Assembly (NCBI RefSeq): GCF_002954585.1
Contig: NZ_MSCI01000002.1
Location: 846,089 to 910,088 of the forward strand
Direction: 5' to 3'
Source: Vibrio chagasii
GTDB lineage: Bacteria > Pseudomonadota > Gammaproteobacteria > Enterobacterales > Vibrionaceae
DNA: 64,000 nt
Positions 42,555-51,577 of the stretch are shown here, in pieces. The number at the start of each line of letters is the position of its first letter. The stretch's first letter is position 1. A program made the translations under genes and the position numbers. The notes below the pieces were generated by a model. It saw only the letters and a program-made list of their open reading frames with translations. It had not been told where the DNA came from and made no database searches.

Positions 42555-42587
42555 GGCTCAAAAGCGGTGAAACCCCGATGTTGGTAG
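42555..42587 (+). repeat. Right attachment repeat of the island (attR)
   Basis: Same 33-bp sequence as 25547-25579 with one difference (A versus G at the tenth base). On the right it overlaps the left arm and loop of the rplY terminator hairpin. Confidence 0.88.
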
Positions 42588-42599
42588 CATCGGGGTTTC
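42569..42599 (-). terminator. rplY terminator hairpin and island target
   Basis: A perfect 12-bp stem GAAACCCCGATG / CATCGGGGTTTC with a 7-nt loop about 90 bp beyond rplY. The loop and one arm belong to the 33-bp attachment repeat. No long U-run follows on the minus strand, so termination strength is uncertain. Confidence 0.75.
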
Positions 42600-42686
42600 G
42601 AATTTTTAGATTTCTCGATTGGTAAGGTCGATTATCTTTTCTATGCAGAAGGCTGGATTAATCCAATCTTATTCCTTGGTAGGGAA

Positions 42687-42965
42687 TTAGATGCGGATGA
42701 AGTCCATGTGCTCAACTTTTGGCTTGAACGCGTGACGTTGAACGTCTTGTGGCTTAACCTTAACTTCTGCGCCGTCAATCAGTAGAGTGATTGCTTCGTA
42801 GAACTCAGGCTTGTCCATTTGGTTGATCACTTCGTCGTGATTAAGTTCGATAGATACAGCTGCTGCTTCACCACCGTAGATTACAGCTGGGAATTTACCA
42901 GCGTGACGTAGGCGGCGGCTCGCACCTTTACCTAGTTCAGTACGTACTACTGCTTCAAATTTCAT
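42687..42965 (-). CDS. rplY: Ribosomal protein L25
   Basis: The 92-residue bacterial L25, short form without a CTC domain, which binds 5S rRNA in the large subunit. Recognisable are [20 protein letters not shown] at the start and [21 protein letters not shown] (quoted in part) at the end. It is a single gene, and its terminator is the island insertion site. TGAGAGTAAAACT upstream of the ATG is a weak ribosome site. Confidence 0.96.
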   Translation of the reverse strand: MKFEAVVRTELGKGASRRLRHAGKFPAVIYGGEAAAVSIELNHDEVINQMDKPEFYEAITLLIDGAEVKVKPQDVQRHAFKPKVEHMDFIRI

Positions 42966-43334
42966 AGTTTTACTCTCAAATTAGTAAAAATTAACTTCAC
43001 ACCTCAATGCGACCTTGAGTATGTGGTAATGCTTAGGCAGAAACGAGTTCATGCTTAAGCGAGCGCGGATACTAACATCACATTTGAATATGAGCAAGTA
43101 AGAAGCCTATCACAAAGTGAATTTCCTTCGATATTTGGCTCGTTTGTAGATAAAACGCTCGCTAACCCTATTTTATCGCCTTCTTTACTCTTCTGTCTTG
43201 TTCTCTTGCCCTGTTTATATCGTCGCGAAATCATCAAGTTAATGAACGGAAAATGAATGTTCGCCTAAGGCTTGGTTAATGCTTGGTTAGGTAACCTTAG
43301 TGTTAATTAATCAGCAGAATGAATAGGTGAAAAC
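42966..43334. other. Divergent promoter region of rplY and the glycosyltransferase gene
   Basis: About 370 bp between divergent genes. It must hold both promoters and the rplY 5' untranslated region. I see no gene or defined RNA element; a 60-codon frame at 43055-43237 has no ribosome site. Confidence 0.5.
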
Positions 43335-44063
43335 ATGGAACCGGTAAGTATTGTCGTTATTACGTTAAACGAAGAGAAACGCATTAGTCGCTTAATGGAA
43401 GAGTTGAGCGTGCAAACCCATCAAGAGTTCGAAGTGATCGTGGTCGACTCAAATAGTGAAGATAACACCAGAGAAGTCGCACAAGCCTATGAAAGTGCAT
43501 TGCCAAAACTGACAGTCCACCATATGCAAGAACGCGGTGTTAGCCTTGGTCGAAACACCGGGGCTGCTTTGGCACAGTACAACAGAATCCTTTTCTTGGA
43601 TGCCGACGTAAGCCTGCCTCGTAACTTCCTTGCAAAGGCGCTTTATGAGTTAGAAGAGAACAAGCTTGAAGTTGCTGGCGTATACATGAGTTCAAAAGGG
43701 CTGCCATTGGTTCATAAATTCGGTTATGGGCTGTTTAATGCGGGCTTATTTGCGACTCAGTTCTTTTTCCCGACCGCGATTGGCGCGTGTATTTTCTCAA
43801 CCAAACGAGCACATGAAGAGATCGGTGGTTTCGATGAAGAGATTTTCCTTTGTGAGGATTGTGATTATGTAAAACGTGCGAGCAAAACATGGCGATTTAG
43901 ATTCCTAAATATGACCTTTGGTTTTGACCCACGTCGATTAGACCAAGATGGTGTTGTGAAGACGGGTTCAACTTACCTCAAAGCCAATATAAGACGCTTC
44001 TTTAAAGGCGAAATGCGTAACAACGAAATGAACTATGAGTTTGGTCATTACAAAGAGCAGTAA
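43335..44063 (+). CDS. Family 2 glycosyltransferase
   Basis: A 242-residue GT-A fold glycosyltransferase. It starts with the typical VSIVVITLNEEKRISRLMEEL, contains VVDSNSEDNTREVA, and has the metal-binding DAD in ILFLDADVSLP (residues ~92-94). A hydrophobic segment lies near residues 135-155. The acceptor may be a lipid. A DedA-type membrane protein gene follows by 14 bp, so they form an operon. No lipid-A-specific motif is seen. Confidence 0.88.
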   Translation: MEPVSIVVITLNEEKRISRLMEELSVQTHQEFEVIVVDSNSEDNTREVAQAYESALPKLTVHHMQERGVSLGRNTGAALAQYNRILFLDADVSLPRNFLAKALYELEENKLEVAGVYMSSKGLPLVHKFGYGLFNAGLFATQFFFPTAIGACIFSTKRAHEEIGGFDEEIFLCEDCDYVKRASKTWRFRFLNMTFGFDPRRLDQDGVVKTGSTYLKANIRRFFKGEMRNNEMNYEFGHYKEQ

Positions 44064-44077
44064 GCATTGAGGTTGTT

Positions 44078-45385
44078 ATGTTTGATGGACTAGGGCTGTT
44101 TTTGGGAGCATTGGGTGATGCTCTCATTGGCCCAAACCTATTTGTACCGGGAGAGCCCTTTTTTATCGCTGCGGGCTTTCAACTGTATTCAGGTGCATGG
44201 ATGGCGTTGGTGTTTGTAATGTTAGGTGGTTTCGTTGGGGATCAACTGAGTTACTTCATTGGTTTAAAGTGGGGAAGGACAGCCCAAAAGAAGCTAATTC
44301 AATTTCGACCAAAAACCAAAAGGCTGATCGCACGGTGTCGTTATCTCATTGCGAAAAAGGGCACATTCATTATAGTCGCGGCACGCCTTTTGGGTCCTAT
44401 TGCTTGGGTTGTTCCTGTTATTGCTGGTTCTCATCGCGTTAAGTGGCGCAGTTTTACGCTGTTTTCTTCGGTAGGTTTATTGCTTGGCGGTGGTCAATTT
44501 ATTGCTTGGGGTATGTTGTTAGCACATGGTGTCGAACAGTTTCCTTTATTAGGGGCAGTTAAGGTTTTCCTCGGCGAACACCAAAGCTTGCTGATTGGTT
44601 TAGTCGCGGTGACCATTTTTGTTGTTGTGGGTAACAAATTTAAATGGCGTAAGTTGACCTTGAAAACCAGCGCGTTTTTAGTGGCTTGGCTGTGTTACGC
44701 AAATTATGCCCATTTCTTCTGGAAAGCTGATGACTTTCAAAATCAACAAACATCGGCACAGATGAACTCTGTCGACTTACAACAAGTGACTTACAAAGCG
44801 TTTCCTGGGCTTTCTCCAATCTATGATGCGCAAGCGATCAATGTTGTTTATGTAGGGGAATCGCCTCGTGAACTCATGAACCAGTTGGGCTGGATAGAAA
44901 ATCAAACGTTCTCTCGAAATGATATTGAGTGGTCGAGTTACCTTACTCTCCTAAAAGATAAGACACCGCCTGTATCTGACTTATATTGGCGAAATCAACC
45001 ACAAGATATGGCCTTTCAATTGCCAGGAAACCTGATGAAGAGAAGCCACATACGCTGGTGGAATGCGGGGTTAGACAGAAACAGTAATCAAACAAAGTGG
45101 TTAGGGGCAATCAGCTACGATGACGGTTTAAAAGTGACACCGTATTCTGGCATTGTCACCGTGCTTCATAAAATAGACCCGAATGTTGATGAAGAGCGCG
45201 ATCGGTTGGCGCAGCAAATTAAATCCGCTTACCCGAATACGGAACTGGTCAATTTACCTCTAGCGAATGCACAAGTAATGAATGATCAACATGACTACTA
45301 CACAGACGGAAAGATCTTGGTTATTGGCTCAACGACATACAGTGATGATTCACAAACCTTAGATGTTGCAGTTAATGATATATAA
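44078..45385 (+). CDS. DedA-family membrane protein with LssY-like C-terminal domain
   Basis: A 435-residue two-domain protein. Residues ~1-190 form a DedA/SNARE-associated-type membrane domain with the motif GDQLSYFIGLKWG and the re-entrant segment RLLGPIAWVVPVIAG. DedA proteins scramble or transport polyprenyl phosphates and phospholipids. After two more membrane segments, residues ~245-435 match the LssY C-terminal domain (YDAQAINVVYVGESPRELMNQLGW, quoted in part: INVVYVGESPREL). Together with the glycosyltransferase this suggests envelope lipid modification. A strong terminator follows at 45431. Confidence 0.85.
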   Translation: MFDGLGLFLGALGDALIGPNLFVPGEPFFIAAGFQLYSGAWMALVFVMLGGFVGDQLSYFIGLKWGRTAQKKLIQFRPKTKRLIARCRYLIAKKGTFIIVAARLLGPIAWVVPVIAGSHRVKWRSFTLFSSVGLLLGGGQFIAWGMLLAHGVEQFPLLGAVKVFLGEHQSLLIGLVAVTIFVVVGNKFKWRKLTLKTSAFLVAWLCYANYAHFFWKADDFQNQQTSAQMNSVDLQQVTYKAFPGLSPIYDAQAINVVYVGESPRELMNQLGWIENQTFSRNDIEWSSYLTLLKDKTPPVSDLYWRNQPQDMAFQLPGNLMKRSHIRWWNAGLDRNSNQTKWLGAISYDDGLKVTPYSGIVTVLHKIDPNVDEERDRLAQQIKSAYPNTELVNLPLANAQVMNDQHDYYTDGKILVIGSTTYSDDSQTLDVAVNDI

Positions 45386-45430
45386 AGCACGGCTTTAAGA
45401 CGCTCTCTAACTTAGTTCCCGATAAATACG

Positions 45431-45465
45431 AACCTTGTTTGAATATCAATCAAACAAGGTTCTGT
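45431..45465 (+). terminator. Terminator after the DedA/LssY gene
   Basis: A perfect 12-bp stem AACCTTGTTTGA / TCAAACAAGGTT with a 7-nt loop (45431-45461), followed by a T-rich tail. Confidence 0.82.
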
Positions 45466-45576
45466 TATTTCTGCTTGTTAAAGCCGAGCCTCTTTTGGGC
45501 GTTTCTATCGTTCTAATAGTGTCAACCTTGTCTATCTTAAATAAGGGTGAACAAGGGCGAAAGCTAAGGACAAAGT

Positions 45577-45973
45577 ATGCAAATGAATCCGGTTGGTTTG
45601 AAATCTATGTCGACGATATGGTGAGAGCCAAAACCTTTTATGAGGCCGTCTTTAAAGTGACGCTAGATAAGTTGGATAACGAAACGGGCATCGATATTGA
45701 AATGTGGGTGTTTCCTAGCGATATGGACAAATACGGCGCGACAGGGGCTTTGTGCTCGATGCCTAATGTTAAGGCCGGGGGCAATAGCACTATGGTCTAT
45801 TTCTCTTGCGATGATTGTTCGATAGAAGCAAGCTTGGCGGCGGCGAATGGTGGTGTTCTACAAGTACCTAAAATGGCGATTGGACAGCCCGCTTTCTTCA
45901 TGGATAACAAAGTTTCATCAGCGTGGTCAGTGATACCAAAGGCAATGTCGTTAGTTCGTATTCGATGACTTAA
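45577..45973 (+). pseudogene. VOC-family (glyoxalase-like) protein pseudogene with two frameshifts
   Basis: The central frame clearly encodes a vicinal-oxygen-chelate protein: GWFEIYVDDMVRAKTFYEAV, then GIDIEMWVFPSDM. But the expected ATG (45577, after AAGGA) reads MQMNPVGL and then leaves the frame, as if four bases of GGTTGG were lost. Near 45890-45930 the frame also changes: the expected end (ISVVSDTKGNVVSSYSM) lies in another frame, ending at TAA 45971-45973. Both ends are therefore broken, so the gene is most likely inactive. Confidence 0.78.
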
Positions 45974-46004
45974 ATTTGCAGAGTAAAAACGGCAAAAGAT
46001 CAAA

Positions 46005-46046
46005 AAGGAGTTTACGCGTGATACGTAAACTCCTTATTTTTATTTA
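46005..46046. terminator. Bidirectional terminator at 46.0 kb
   Basis: A perfect 12-bp stem AAGGAGTTTACG / CGTAAACTCCTT with a 7-nt loop, followed by ATTTTTATTT on the plus strand and flanked by A-run CAAAAAGG on the other. It lies between the VOC pseudogene and the minus-strand kinase gene. Confidence 0.88.
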
Positions 46047-46076
46047 AGGTATAGCAGGTTCTTGAATGTAGTCACT

Positions 46077-47426
46077 TTAAGAGGCTTGAGATACCTTTAG
46101 AACAAGAGAAGCTTTTAAGCCACCCATTGAACTCTTACTTAGCGTTAAGCTCCCCCGGTAACTGTGTGCCATCTCATTGACAATATTCAACCCTAGACCT
46201 GTTCCTGGCGTGGTTTCGTCTAGCCTTACGCCTCGTTTAGTCACTTGTTCGAGCTTCTCTTCGGGGATGCCTTGTCCATCATCCTCAATGATTAACTCGA
46301 CATTACCGTCGGTCAGTTCGTTAGCGTGAGCACGGATAATGCTATTGGCCCACTTGTAACTGTTCTCGAGTAGGTTTCCGACCATCTCATCAAGGTCGGT
46401 TTTTTCTACAGCGACCTCTAGTTCAGAATCCAGCTCATTGATCATGGTGACTTCATTAGCGGCATAAACTTTATCAAACGCCATTGAAATCGCTTCAACA
46501 CGCTCGCAAGGTGAGGATTTCACCGAAAGAATGTTCATCGCACCCGCCATACGAGCACGACCAAGGTGATAATCTATCTGGCTTTGGATCTGTTGAATCG
46601 GTTGTTGTAATAGTTTCTTTTCATTGTCAGGCAGCATCTCAATTTCATTTTTCATCACCGACAACGGCGTCTTTAACGCATGAGATAGGTTACCTGCGTG
46701 GTTACGAGCACGCTCCAGTAACTCTTGGTAGTGAAACAGTAGGGCATTAAGGTCAGATACTAGTGGCGAGACCTCTTTCGGGTAGTTGTCGCTTAGCCCT
46801 TGTTGTTCACCTTTTCTCAGCATTACCAGCTCACGTTGCATCTTACTCAGCGGCAATAGAGACCAGCTCACTTGAATACCAATCAACATTAGTACGCCGA
46901 CAAATAACAGCATCAGGATAAGCCATACCTGACCCGTTAACTCCGCTAGTGTCGACTCGAGTGGGTCTTCGTCAATACCAATGGTGATGGTAATTGGGTC
47001 GCTCAGCGAAGGTAGATAGATATCTTGCTCAATGTAAATCAGTTTCTCTTTTTCAGGTCCTTTAACGGAAGTATGAATAGGAGAACGCTTGATGGTGAGG
47101 TCTTTGTCCCATAAGGAGCGAGAACGAATGATTTGATCTTGAGTTGAAGCTCGCCAATAAATACCGCTGTATGGTTGGTTAAACCTAGGGTCGGACAGGC
47201 GTTCTGCCATGATTAGGTTGCCATTGTCATTGGTCTCAATATTGGCGGTGAGCTCGTCCATGGTTAGGGCAAGTTGCTGCTTCATGTCGTCGACAAGGTA
47301 ATCGTTCACCAGTTTTGGTATACCAACACCGGCGGCTAATATCATCGCACCTAGCCAAAAAGCCGCAGCGAGAAGCAAGCGGCTTTTTAGACTGATGTTT
47401 TTAAGTGTTCGTTTCTTTAGATTCAT
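46077..47426 (-). CDS. Membrane sensor histidine kinase (PhoQ-like layout)
   Basis: A 449-residue inner-membrane kinase. An N-terminal membrane segment (residues ~15-38), a periplasmic domain (~39-165), a second membrane segment (~168-190) and a HAMP-like region lead to the H box NLSHALKTPLSV (His ~250). The N box is NLLENSYKWA, followed by DDGQGIPEE and GTGLGLNIV. It should phosphorylate the regulator encoded just upstream. A PepSY gene before them may supply a periplasmic sensor helper. Confidence 0.92.
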   Translation of the reverse strand: MNLKKRTLKNISLKSRLLLAAAFWLGAMILAAGVGIPKLVNDYLVDDMKQQLALTMDELTANIETNDNGNLIMAERLSDPRFNQPYSGIYWRASTQDQIIRSRSLWDKDLTIKRSPIHTSVKGPEKEKLIYIEQDIYLPSLSDPITITIGIDEDPLESTLAELTGQVWLILMLLFVGVLMLIGIQVSWSLLPLSKMQRELVMLRKGEQQGLSDNYPKEVSPLVSDLNALLFHYQELLERARNHAGNLSHALKTPLSVMKNEIEMLPDNEKKLLQQPIQQIQSQIDYHLGRARMAGAMNILSVKSSPCERVEAISMAFDKVYAANEVTMINELDSELEVAVEKTDLDEMVGNLLENSYKWANSIIRAHANELTDGNVELIIEDDGQGIPEEKLEQVTKRGVRLDETTPGTGLGLNIVNEMAHSYRGSLTLSKSSMGGLKASLVLKVSQAS

Positions 47427-47576
47427 GCATTTCCAGCCTGCCTTTGCTCATCGTTATCGACTTGTATTTCGATGATCAGCTATTTCGATGATCAGTACAG
47501 GCTGTCCACTTAGTGGGTGAGTGTGCTTGATTTCTCTTAGTTTAATTGATGTTTGTTGTTCTAATTAAATAGAGAC

Positions 47577-48236
47577 TTATTCAGCATTCAGTTGGTAGCC
47601 AAGGCCACGCACGGTTTTGATGATCTTTGGTGCGATTTTCTTACGAATACGACCAATAAATACCTCAACCGTGTTTGAATCGCGGTCGAAGTCTTGTTTG
47701 TAGATATGCTCAACCAGTTCAGTGCGTGAGATAACCTTATTTTGGTTGTGCATGAAGTACGCGACAACCTTATATTCTAGTGCCGTTAGGCTGACTGCTT
47801 GGCCTTGCCACAACACTTTTGAACTGCGAGTGTCCAAGCTTAAATCACCAATTTGAAGAACGGGTGCTGCGCTGCCCGACGCACGGCGAAGTTGTGCGCG
47901 AATACGGGCAATCAGCTCGACCATTTCGAATGGCTTAGTTAGGTAATCGTCAGCGCCTGCGTTTAAGCCTTCAACACGTTGGGTTAGGGTGTCACGAGCA
48001 CTTAGGATAATCACCGGCGTGTTGATGTTTTCGTCTCGAATGCCTTTTAAAACGGTTAGGCCATCAAGCTTAGGTAGACCTAAGTCGAGAACAATCGCAT
48101 CCCACTCTTCTGATGTCGCGCGATAAAGAGCGTCGATACCATCTTGAGAAAGTTCTGGAACCCAGTCAGCCCCCTCAAGTGTTTCAATAATCTGTTGGCC
48201 CAAACGAGGTTCGTCTTCAACGACTAAAATTTTCAT
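47577..48236 (-). CDS. OmpR/PhoB-family response regulator
   Basis: A 219-residue regulator with a receiver domain (acceptor Asp51 in IVLDLGLPKLDG, acidic pair at residues 8-9, Lys in YLTKPFEMVEL) and a C-terminal winged helix (residues ~125-219, ending VEVFIGRIRKKI and TVRGLGYQL). It is on the minus strand between the PepSY and kinase genes, with gaps of 95 and 150 bp. Its targets are unknown. Confidence 0.94.
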   Translation of the reverse strand: MKILVVEDEPRLGQQIIETLEGADWVPELSQDGIDALYRATSEEWDAIVLDLGLPKLDGLTVLKGIRDENINTPVIILSARDTLTQRVEGLNAGADDYLTKPFEMVELIARIRAQLRRASGSAAPVLQIGDLSLDTRSSKVLWQGQAVSLTALEYKVVAYFMHNQNKVISRTELVEHIYKQDFDRDSNTVEVFIGRIRKKIAPKIIKTVRGLGYQLNAE

Positions 48237-48331
48237 AATTGTTCTTCTTAATTTTTGTAATGACTGTTCGTTGTGCTTAACTATTTGCCGTGTTTAGCTA
48301 TTAGTCGCGGTAAATTAATTGTCGCGCTAAA

Positions 48332-48730
48332 TTAATCGCCGTGTTTAATAGCGTTTTTAAAGTTGCGGCCTTCAATCTTTAGCATTTCTAATGTTTCGGC
48401 GTTGTATTCAACTTTGATGATGTTGTTTTGGTAGTTAATTTTTAATTCATACACCCAAATATCATCATCTTCTTCTAGTTCGACTTTAATGATTCGGCCA
48501 TGAAGGTCGTTTTCTACCGCTGCATACATCTCAGAGAAAGGGCGAATATAACCTTCTCGAACTGCTTCGTAGACCTCGTCTTGGTCTTCTTCAAATTCAA
48601 TGCGGGTTCCTGCCTTATGAACGTCCTGCACTAATTCATGACCATTATGGTGTGAGTCAGCCCATGCGCCAGCAGAAACAAATAAGCCTAAGCTTATAGA
48701 AAACAAAGAAATCATAGCTTTACTAAACAT
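48332..48730 (-). CDS. Periplasmic PepSY-domain protein
   Basis: A 132-residue exported protein. The signal peptide (MFSKAMISLFSISLGLFVSAGAWA) would be cut near residue 24. The mature part has a PepSY-like repeat pattern (AVENDLHGRIIKVELEEDDD, then INYQNNIIKVEYNAETLEML, quoted in part), which often modulates peptidases or sensors. It heads the two-component operon and may sense or be regulated by it. There is no membrane anchor. Confidence 0.85.
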   Translation of the reverse strand: MFSKAMISLFSISLGLFVSAGAWADSHHNGHELVQDVHKAGTRIEFEEDQDEVYEAVREGYIRPFSEMYAAVENDLHGRIIKVELEEDDDIWVYELKINYQNNIIKVEYNAETLEMLKIEGRNFKNAIKHGD

Positions 48731-48887
48731 AGCGAATCCTAGAGAAGGTTGATAGCGTTCAGTATAAAAAAGTAATTCTGAACAGAAAGTGAACCTGATT
48801 AATAATGAGAAATTGATACCTAAAAATTTGACGATGAGAGCTTCAATACATCACGGAGACTAACCACAAGTGTTAAGACCGTAATGA

Positions 48888-50630
48888 TTAACGTTGTTGA
48901 AGCTCGTCTTCGAATATTTTGTCTCTCATTTTCCAAAAGCGACCAACTTTACGTGCAATCACGAATTGTGGTGGGCGGAACCTATGTTGGTGAGCAACCA
49001 CTTTTGACGGTGACGCTTCCTCAAAAGGTCTGTGTCTATCTGCAAGGTGAGGGCGAACAAACTGATCTTTAAAGTTCTGCTTTTGCTTCTTGGTGGTCAG
49101 TGACCAAAACTCATGGACTTGCGCTTGGTTTTCACCTCGGTAGGTGACTTTAAGTTGCGATTTGCCTTTGTCGTCCTTAAGTACATTAAGGTCCATCTCT
49201 AAACACTCAAACACCAAAGCATCTTTTAGATTGAGTGCCTCTTTTAACTTTTTGTCTGGGTCTACTAAGGTAGCGTCACATTCATGACAAATACGGGCCG
49301 CGATGTCGTTATCGGCGCCACACTCGCCACAGTATTTAGCGCGGAAGCGATAGTTGCAGTGTTCTCTCTCACCTGTGTCTTCATCGGTAAAGTAGCCTTG
49401 GCATTTGCGGCCAAAGTGCTCAAGTAAGAAGCCGTTGCTGTCTAGCTTGCCCCAGAAGTTGTTATTGAAGCCGCAAGCTGGGCAGGGGATGGTGATGATT
49501 TCACTGTCTGAGTCTGGCTTAGGGTCGCCGACTTCTGGTTGGTAAAGATCATAGCTGTTACCTGCGTAATCGAGCACCAAACACTCTTTTTTGCCCGGAG
49601 ATAAACGCAGACCCCGGCCAACGATTTGTTGATACAAACTGATGGATTCGGTTGGGCGAAGAATCGCGATCAAATCGACATGCGGTGCATCAAAGCCAGT
49701 GGTTAAAACCGACACGTTGACCAGGAATTTGATTTTTCGTTCTTTGAAACCATTGATGATTTGGTCACGCTCGAGTGTTGGCGTGTCACCAATGACAATC
49801 GCGGCTTCACCTTCGGGTAGTAAGCCTAGGATCTCTTGAGCGTGTCGAACGGTGGCTGCAAACACCATGATGCCCAGTTTGTCTTGGGCGAGGTGAATGA
49901 TCTGATCGACAATTTGTGGTGTCGCTCGTTTTGATTGTTCGATCACCATATCAAGTTCGGCTTCTTTGTATCGACCCGTGCTCGCGGGTTTTAATTGTGA
50001 GAAGTCATAACTCAATACTGGAGCATCTATCATGCGAGCTGGTGTTAAGAAGCCTTCGTCGAGCAGGTAGCGAATCGGTAACTCAAAGATACAGTCTCTA
50101 AAGAATCTTGGTTCTTCCGAGCGCACTTGCCCACGAGTGTGGTATTGGTAAATCCACCCCATGCCTAAGCGATAAGGGGTTGCCGTTAAGCCAAGCACCT
50201 TGATGCCAGAATTATTTTCACGCAAGTGAGTGATCACTTTCTGATAGCTACTGTTCTTTTCATCGGGTACTCGGTGGCATTCATCGATAACCAAAAGTGA
50301 AAATTGGTTAGAGAATGAGTCGAGGTTGCGAACTACAGATTGAACTGATGCGAATACCACTTGTTGGTCGGTCTCTTTTCGGCCTAATCCTGCAGAGAAA
50401 ATGGAGCCTTTTAACCCATAACCTTCATACTTTTCATGGTTTTGCTCAACTAGCTCTTTCACGTGTGCAAGTACCAATACGCGACCTTTCGCAAGCCTTG
50501 CCAACTCGGCAATAACCAAGCTTTTTCCTGCCCCTGTCGGTAGCACGAGAACAGCCGGAGTTTGGTGTTTTCTGAAGTAATGAATGACTGATTTTACTGA
50601 GTCTGCTTGGTATGGGCGGAGTGTATACAT
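48888..50630 (-). CDS. radD: RadD (YejH) DNA repair helicase
   Basis: A 580-residue superfamily 2 helicase matching E. coli RadD, which aids recombination and DNA repair with SSB. Visible are MYTLRPYQADSVKSV, Walker A LPTGAGKS (residues ~30-37), DECHR motif II, GLTATPYRLG, and motif VI QIVGRGLRLSPGKKE. The zinc ribbon CPACGFNNNFWGKL ... CGECGAD ... CHECDATLVDPD follows. The ATG at 50630 starts the conserved N-terminus; a GTG/TTG upstream frame is not needed. Its synteny with rsuA and bcr matches E. coli. It is divergent from rsuA. Confidence 0.93.
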   Translation of the reverse strand: MYTLRPYQADSVKSVIHYFRKHQTPAVLVLPTGAGKSLVIAELARLAKGRVLVLAHVKELVEQNHEKYEGYGLKGSIFSAGLGRKETDQQVVFASVQSVVRNLDSFSNQFSLLVIDECHRVPDEKNSSYQKVITHLRENNSGIKVLGLTATPYRLGMGWIYQYHTRGQVRSEEPRFFRDCIFELPIRYLLDEGFLTPARMIDAPVLSYDFSQLKPASTGRYKEAELDMVIEQSKRATPQIVDQIIHLAQDKLGIMVFAATVRHAQEILGLLPEGEAAIVIGDTPTLERDQIINGFKERKIKFLVNVSVLTTGFDAPHVDLIAILRPTESISLYQQIVGRGLRLSPGKKECLVLDYAGNSYDLYQPEVGDPKPDSDSEIITIPCPACGFNNNFWGKLDSNGFLLEHFGRKCQGYFTDEDTGEREHCNYRFRAKYCGECGADNDIAARICHECDATLVDPDKKLKEALNLKDALVFECLEMDLNVLKDDKGKSQLKVTYRGENQAQVHEFWSLTTKKQKQNFKDQFVRPHLADRHRPFEEASPSKVVAHQHRFRPPQFVIARKVGRFWKMRDKIFEDELQQR

Positions 50631-50727
50631 ATCGCGTCTTGTAAAATGGAGAACAAATAGTGTGAAATAGCTCAACTAATCGAGCAAAGGTGACTATAAT
50701 ACCCGACTTAGATTAGTTGAGGTATTC

Positions 50728-51423
50728 ATGCGTTTAGATAAATTTCTGTGCGATGCACTAGGCATTACTCGAAAAGAAGCAACACAATTATTAAAAACAA
50801 AGACTGTGACAGTAAATGATGTCATGCAAAAAAGCGGTTCAGTTAAAGTAACTGAAGAGTGTGTTGTGGAATGGCAAGGCAATGAACTTCGTGTTCAAGG
50901 CCCACGTTACATTATGTTGTATAAGCCAGAAGGCTTTGTTTGTTCGCATGAAGATGGCTCAAATCGCACCGCATTTGAATTGCTTGATGAAATCAAAATG
51001 GACAAGCTGCACTTTGCAGGTCGTCTAGACGTTGATACTACAGGTCTAGTACTGATCACTGATGACGGTAAATGGTCTCACCGTATTACCGCACCAAAAC
51101 ACAAGTGCGAAAAGATGTACCGTGTGTGGTTGGTTGATCCAGTAGAACCAGACTACGTTGAAAAATTCAAAGAGGGCATCCAGCTTAAGAGCGAAGATGG
51201 CCTAACACTTCCCGCGCACCTTGAAGTGCGTGCAGAGCGTGAAGTGCTATTAACGATTCACGAAGGCAAATACCACCAAGTAAAACGCATGTTTGCAGCA
51301 CTTGGTAACAAGGTTGAAGCACTACACCGTGAACGTATTGGTGAAATCGAGATGGACGAATCTCTTGAGCTAGGTGAGTACCGTTACCTAACGCAAGAAG
51401 AAGTTGATTCTATCTGGAAGTAA
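50728..51423 (+). CDS. rsuA: 16S rRNA pseudouridine(516) synthase
   Basis: A 231-residue RsuA-type enzyme that makes pseudouridine 516 in 16S rRNA. The N-terminal S4 domain (MRLDKFLCDALGITRKEATQ, quoted in part) is followed by the catalytic motif GRLDVDTTGLVL (catalytic Asp ~102) and the family end EGKYHQVKRMFAALGN. It neighbours radD and bcr as in E. coli. The start at 50728 has a weak site (GAGGTATT). Confidence 0.95.
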   Translation: MRLDKFLCDALGITRKEATQLLKTKTVTVNDVMQKSGSVKVTEECVVEWQGNELRVQGPRYIMLYKPEGFVCSHEDGSNRTAFELLDEIKMDKLHFAGRLDVDTTGLVLITDDGKWSHRITAPKHKCEKMYRVWLVDPVEPDYVEKFKEGIQLKSEDGLTLPAHLEVRAEREVLLTIHEGKYHQVKRMFAALGNKVEALHRERIGEIEMDESLELGEYRYLTQEEVDSIWK

Positions 51424-51577
51424 CCTTTAGCTATTAATTTATAGCGCTCTCGTTGCAAAACCGACCAAGGATAGCGTCGGCTGATGATGTTGACTGGTAC
51501 TAGGAAAGTCTCAGCCAATCTTTTGACTTGCGTGTTCACGCTGGTCCTAGTTTTATCAGTTAAACATTCGGAGAACC

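Noticed and set aside
25547..42587. The resident large chromosomal integron (superintegron)
   Set aside because: The flanks are LysR and rplY instead of the usual rplT region, only about five attC sites occur, and the block is bounded by attachment repeats with its own integrase.
43055..43237. A 60-residue minus-strand frame upstream of rplY
   Set aside because: No ribosome site; composition looks like a chance frame in a promoter region.
45435..45968. A 177-residue protein with a hydrophobic N-terminus fused to a VOC domain
   Set aside because: The hydrophobic start runs through the terminator hairpin at 45431-45461, and the real VOC start (45577) is in another frame. It is an artefact of frameshifts.
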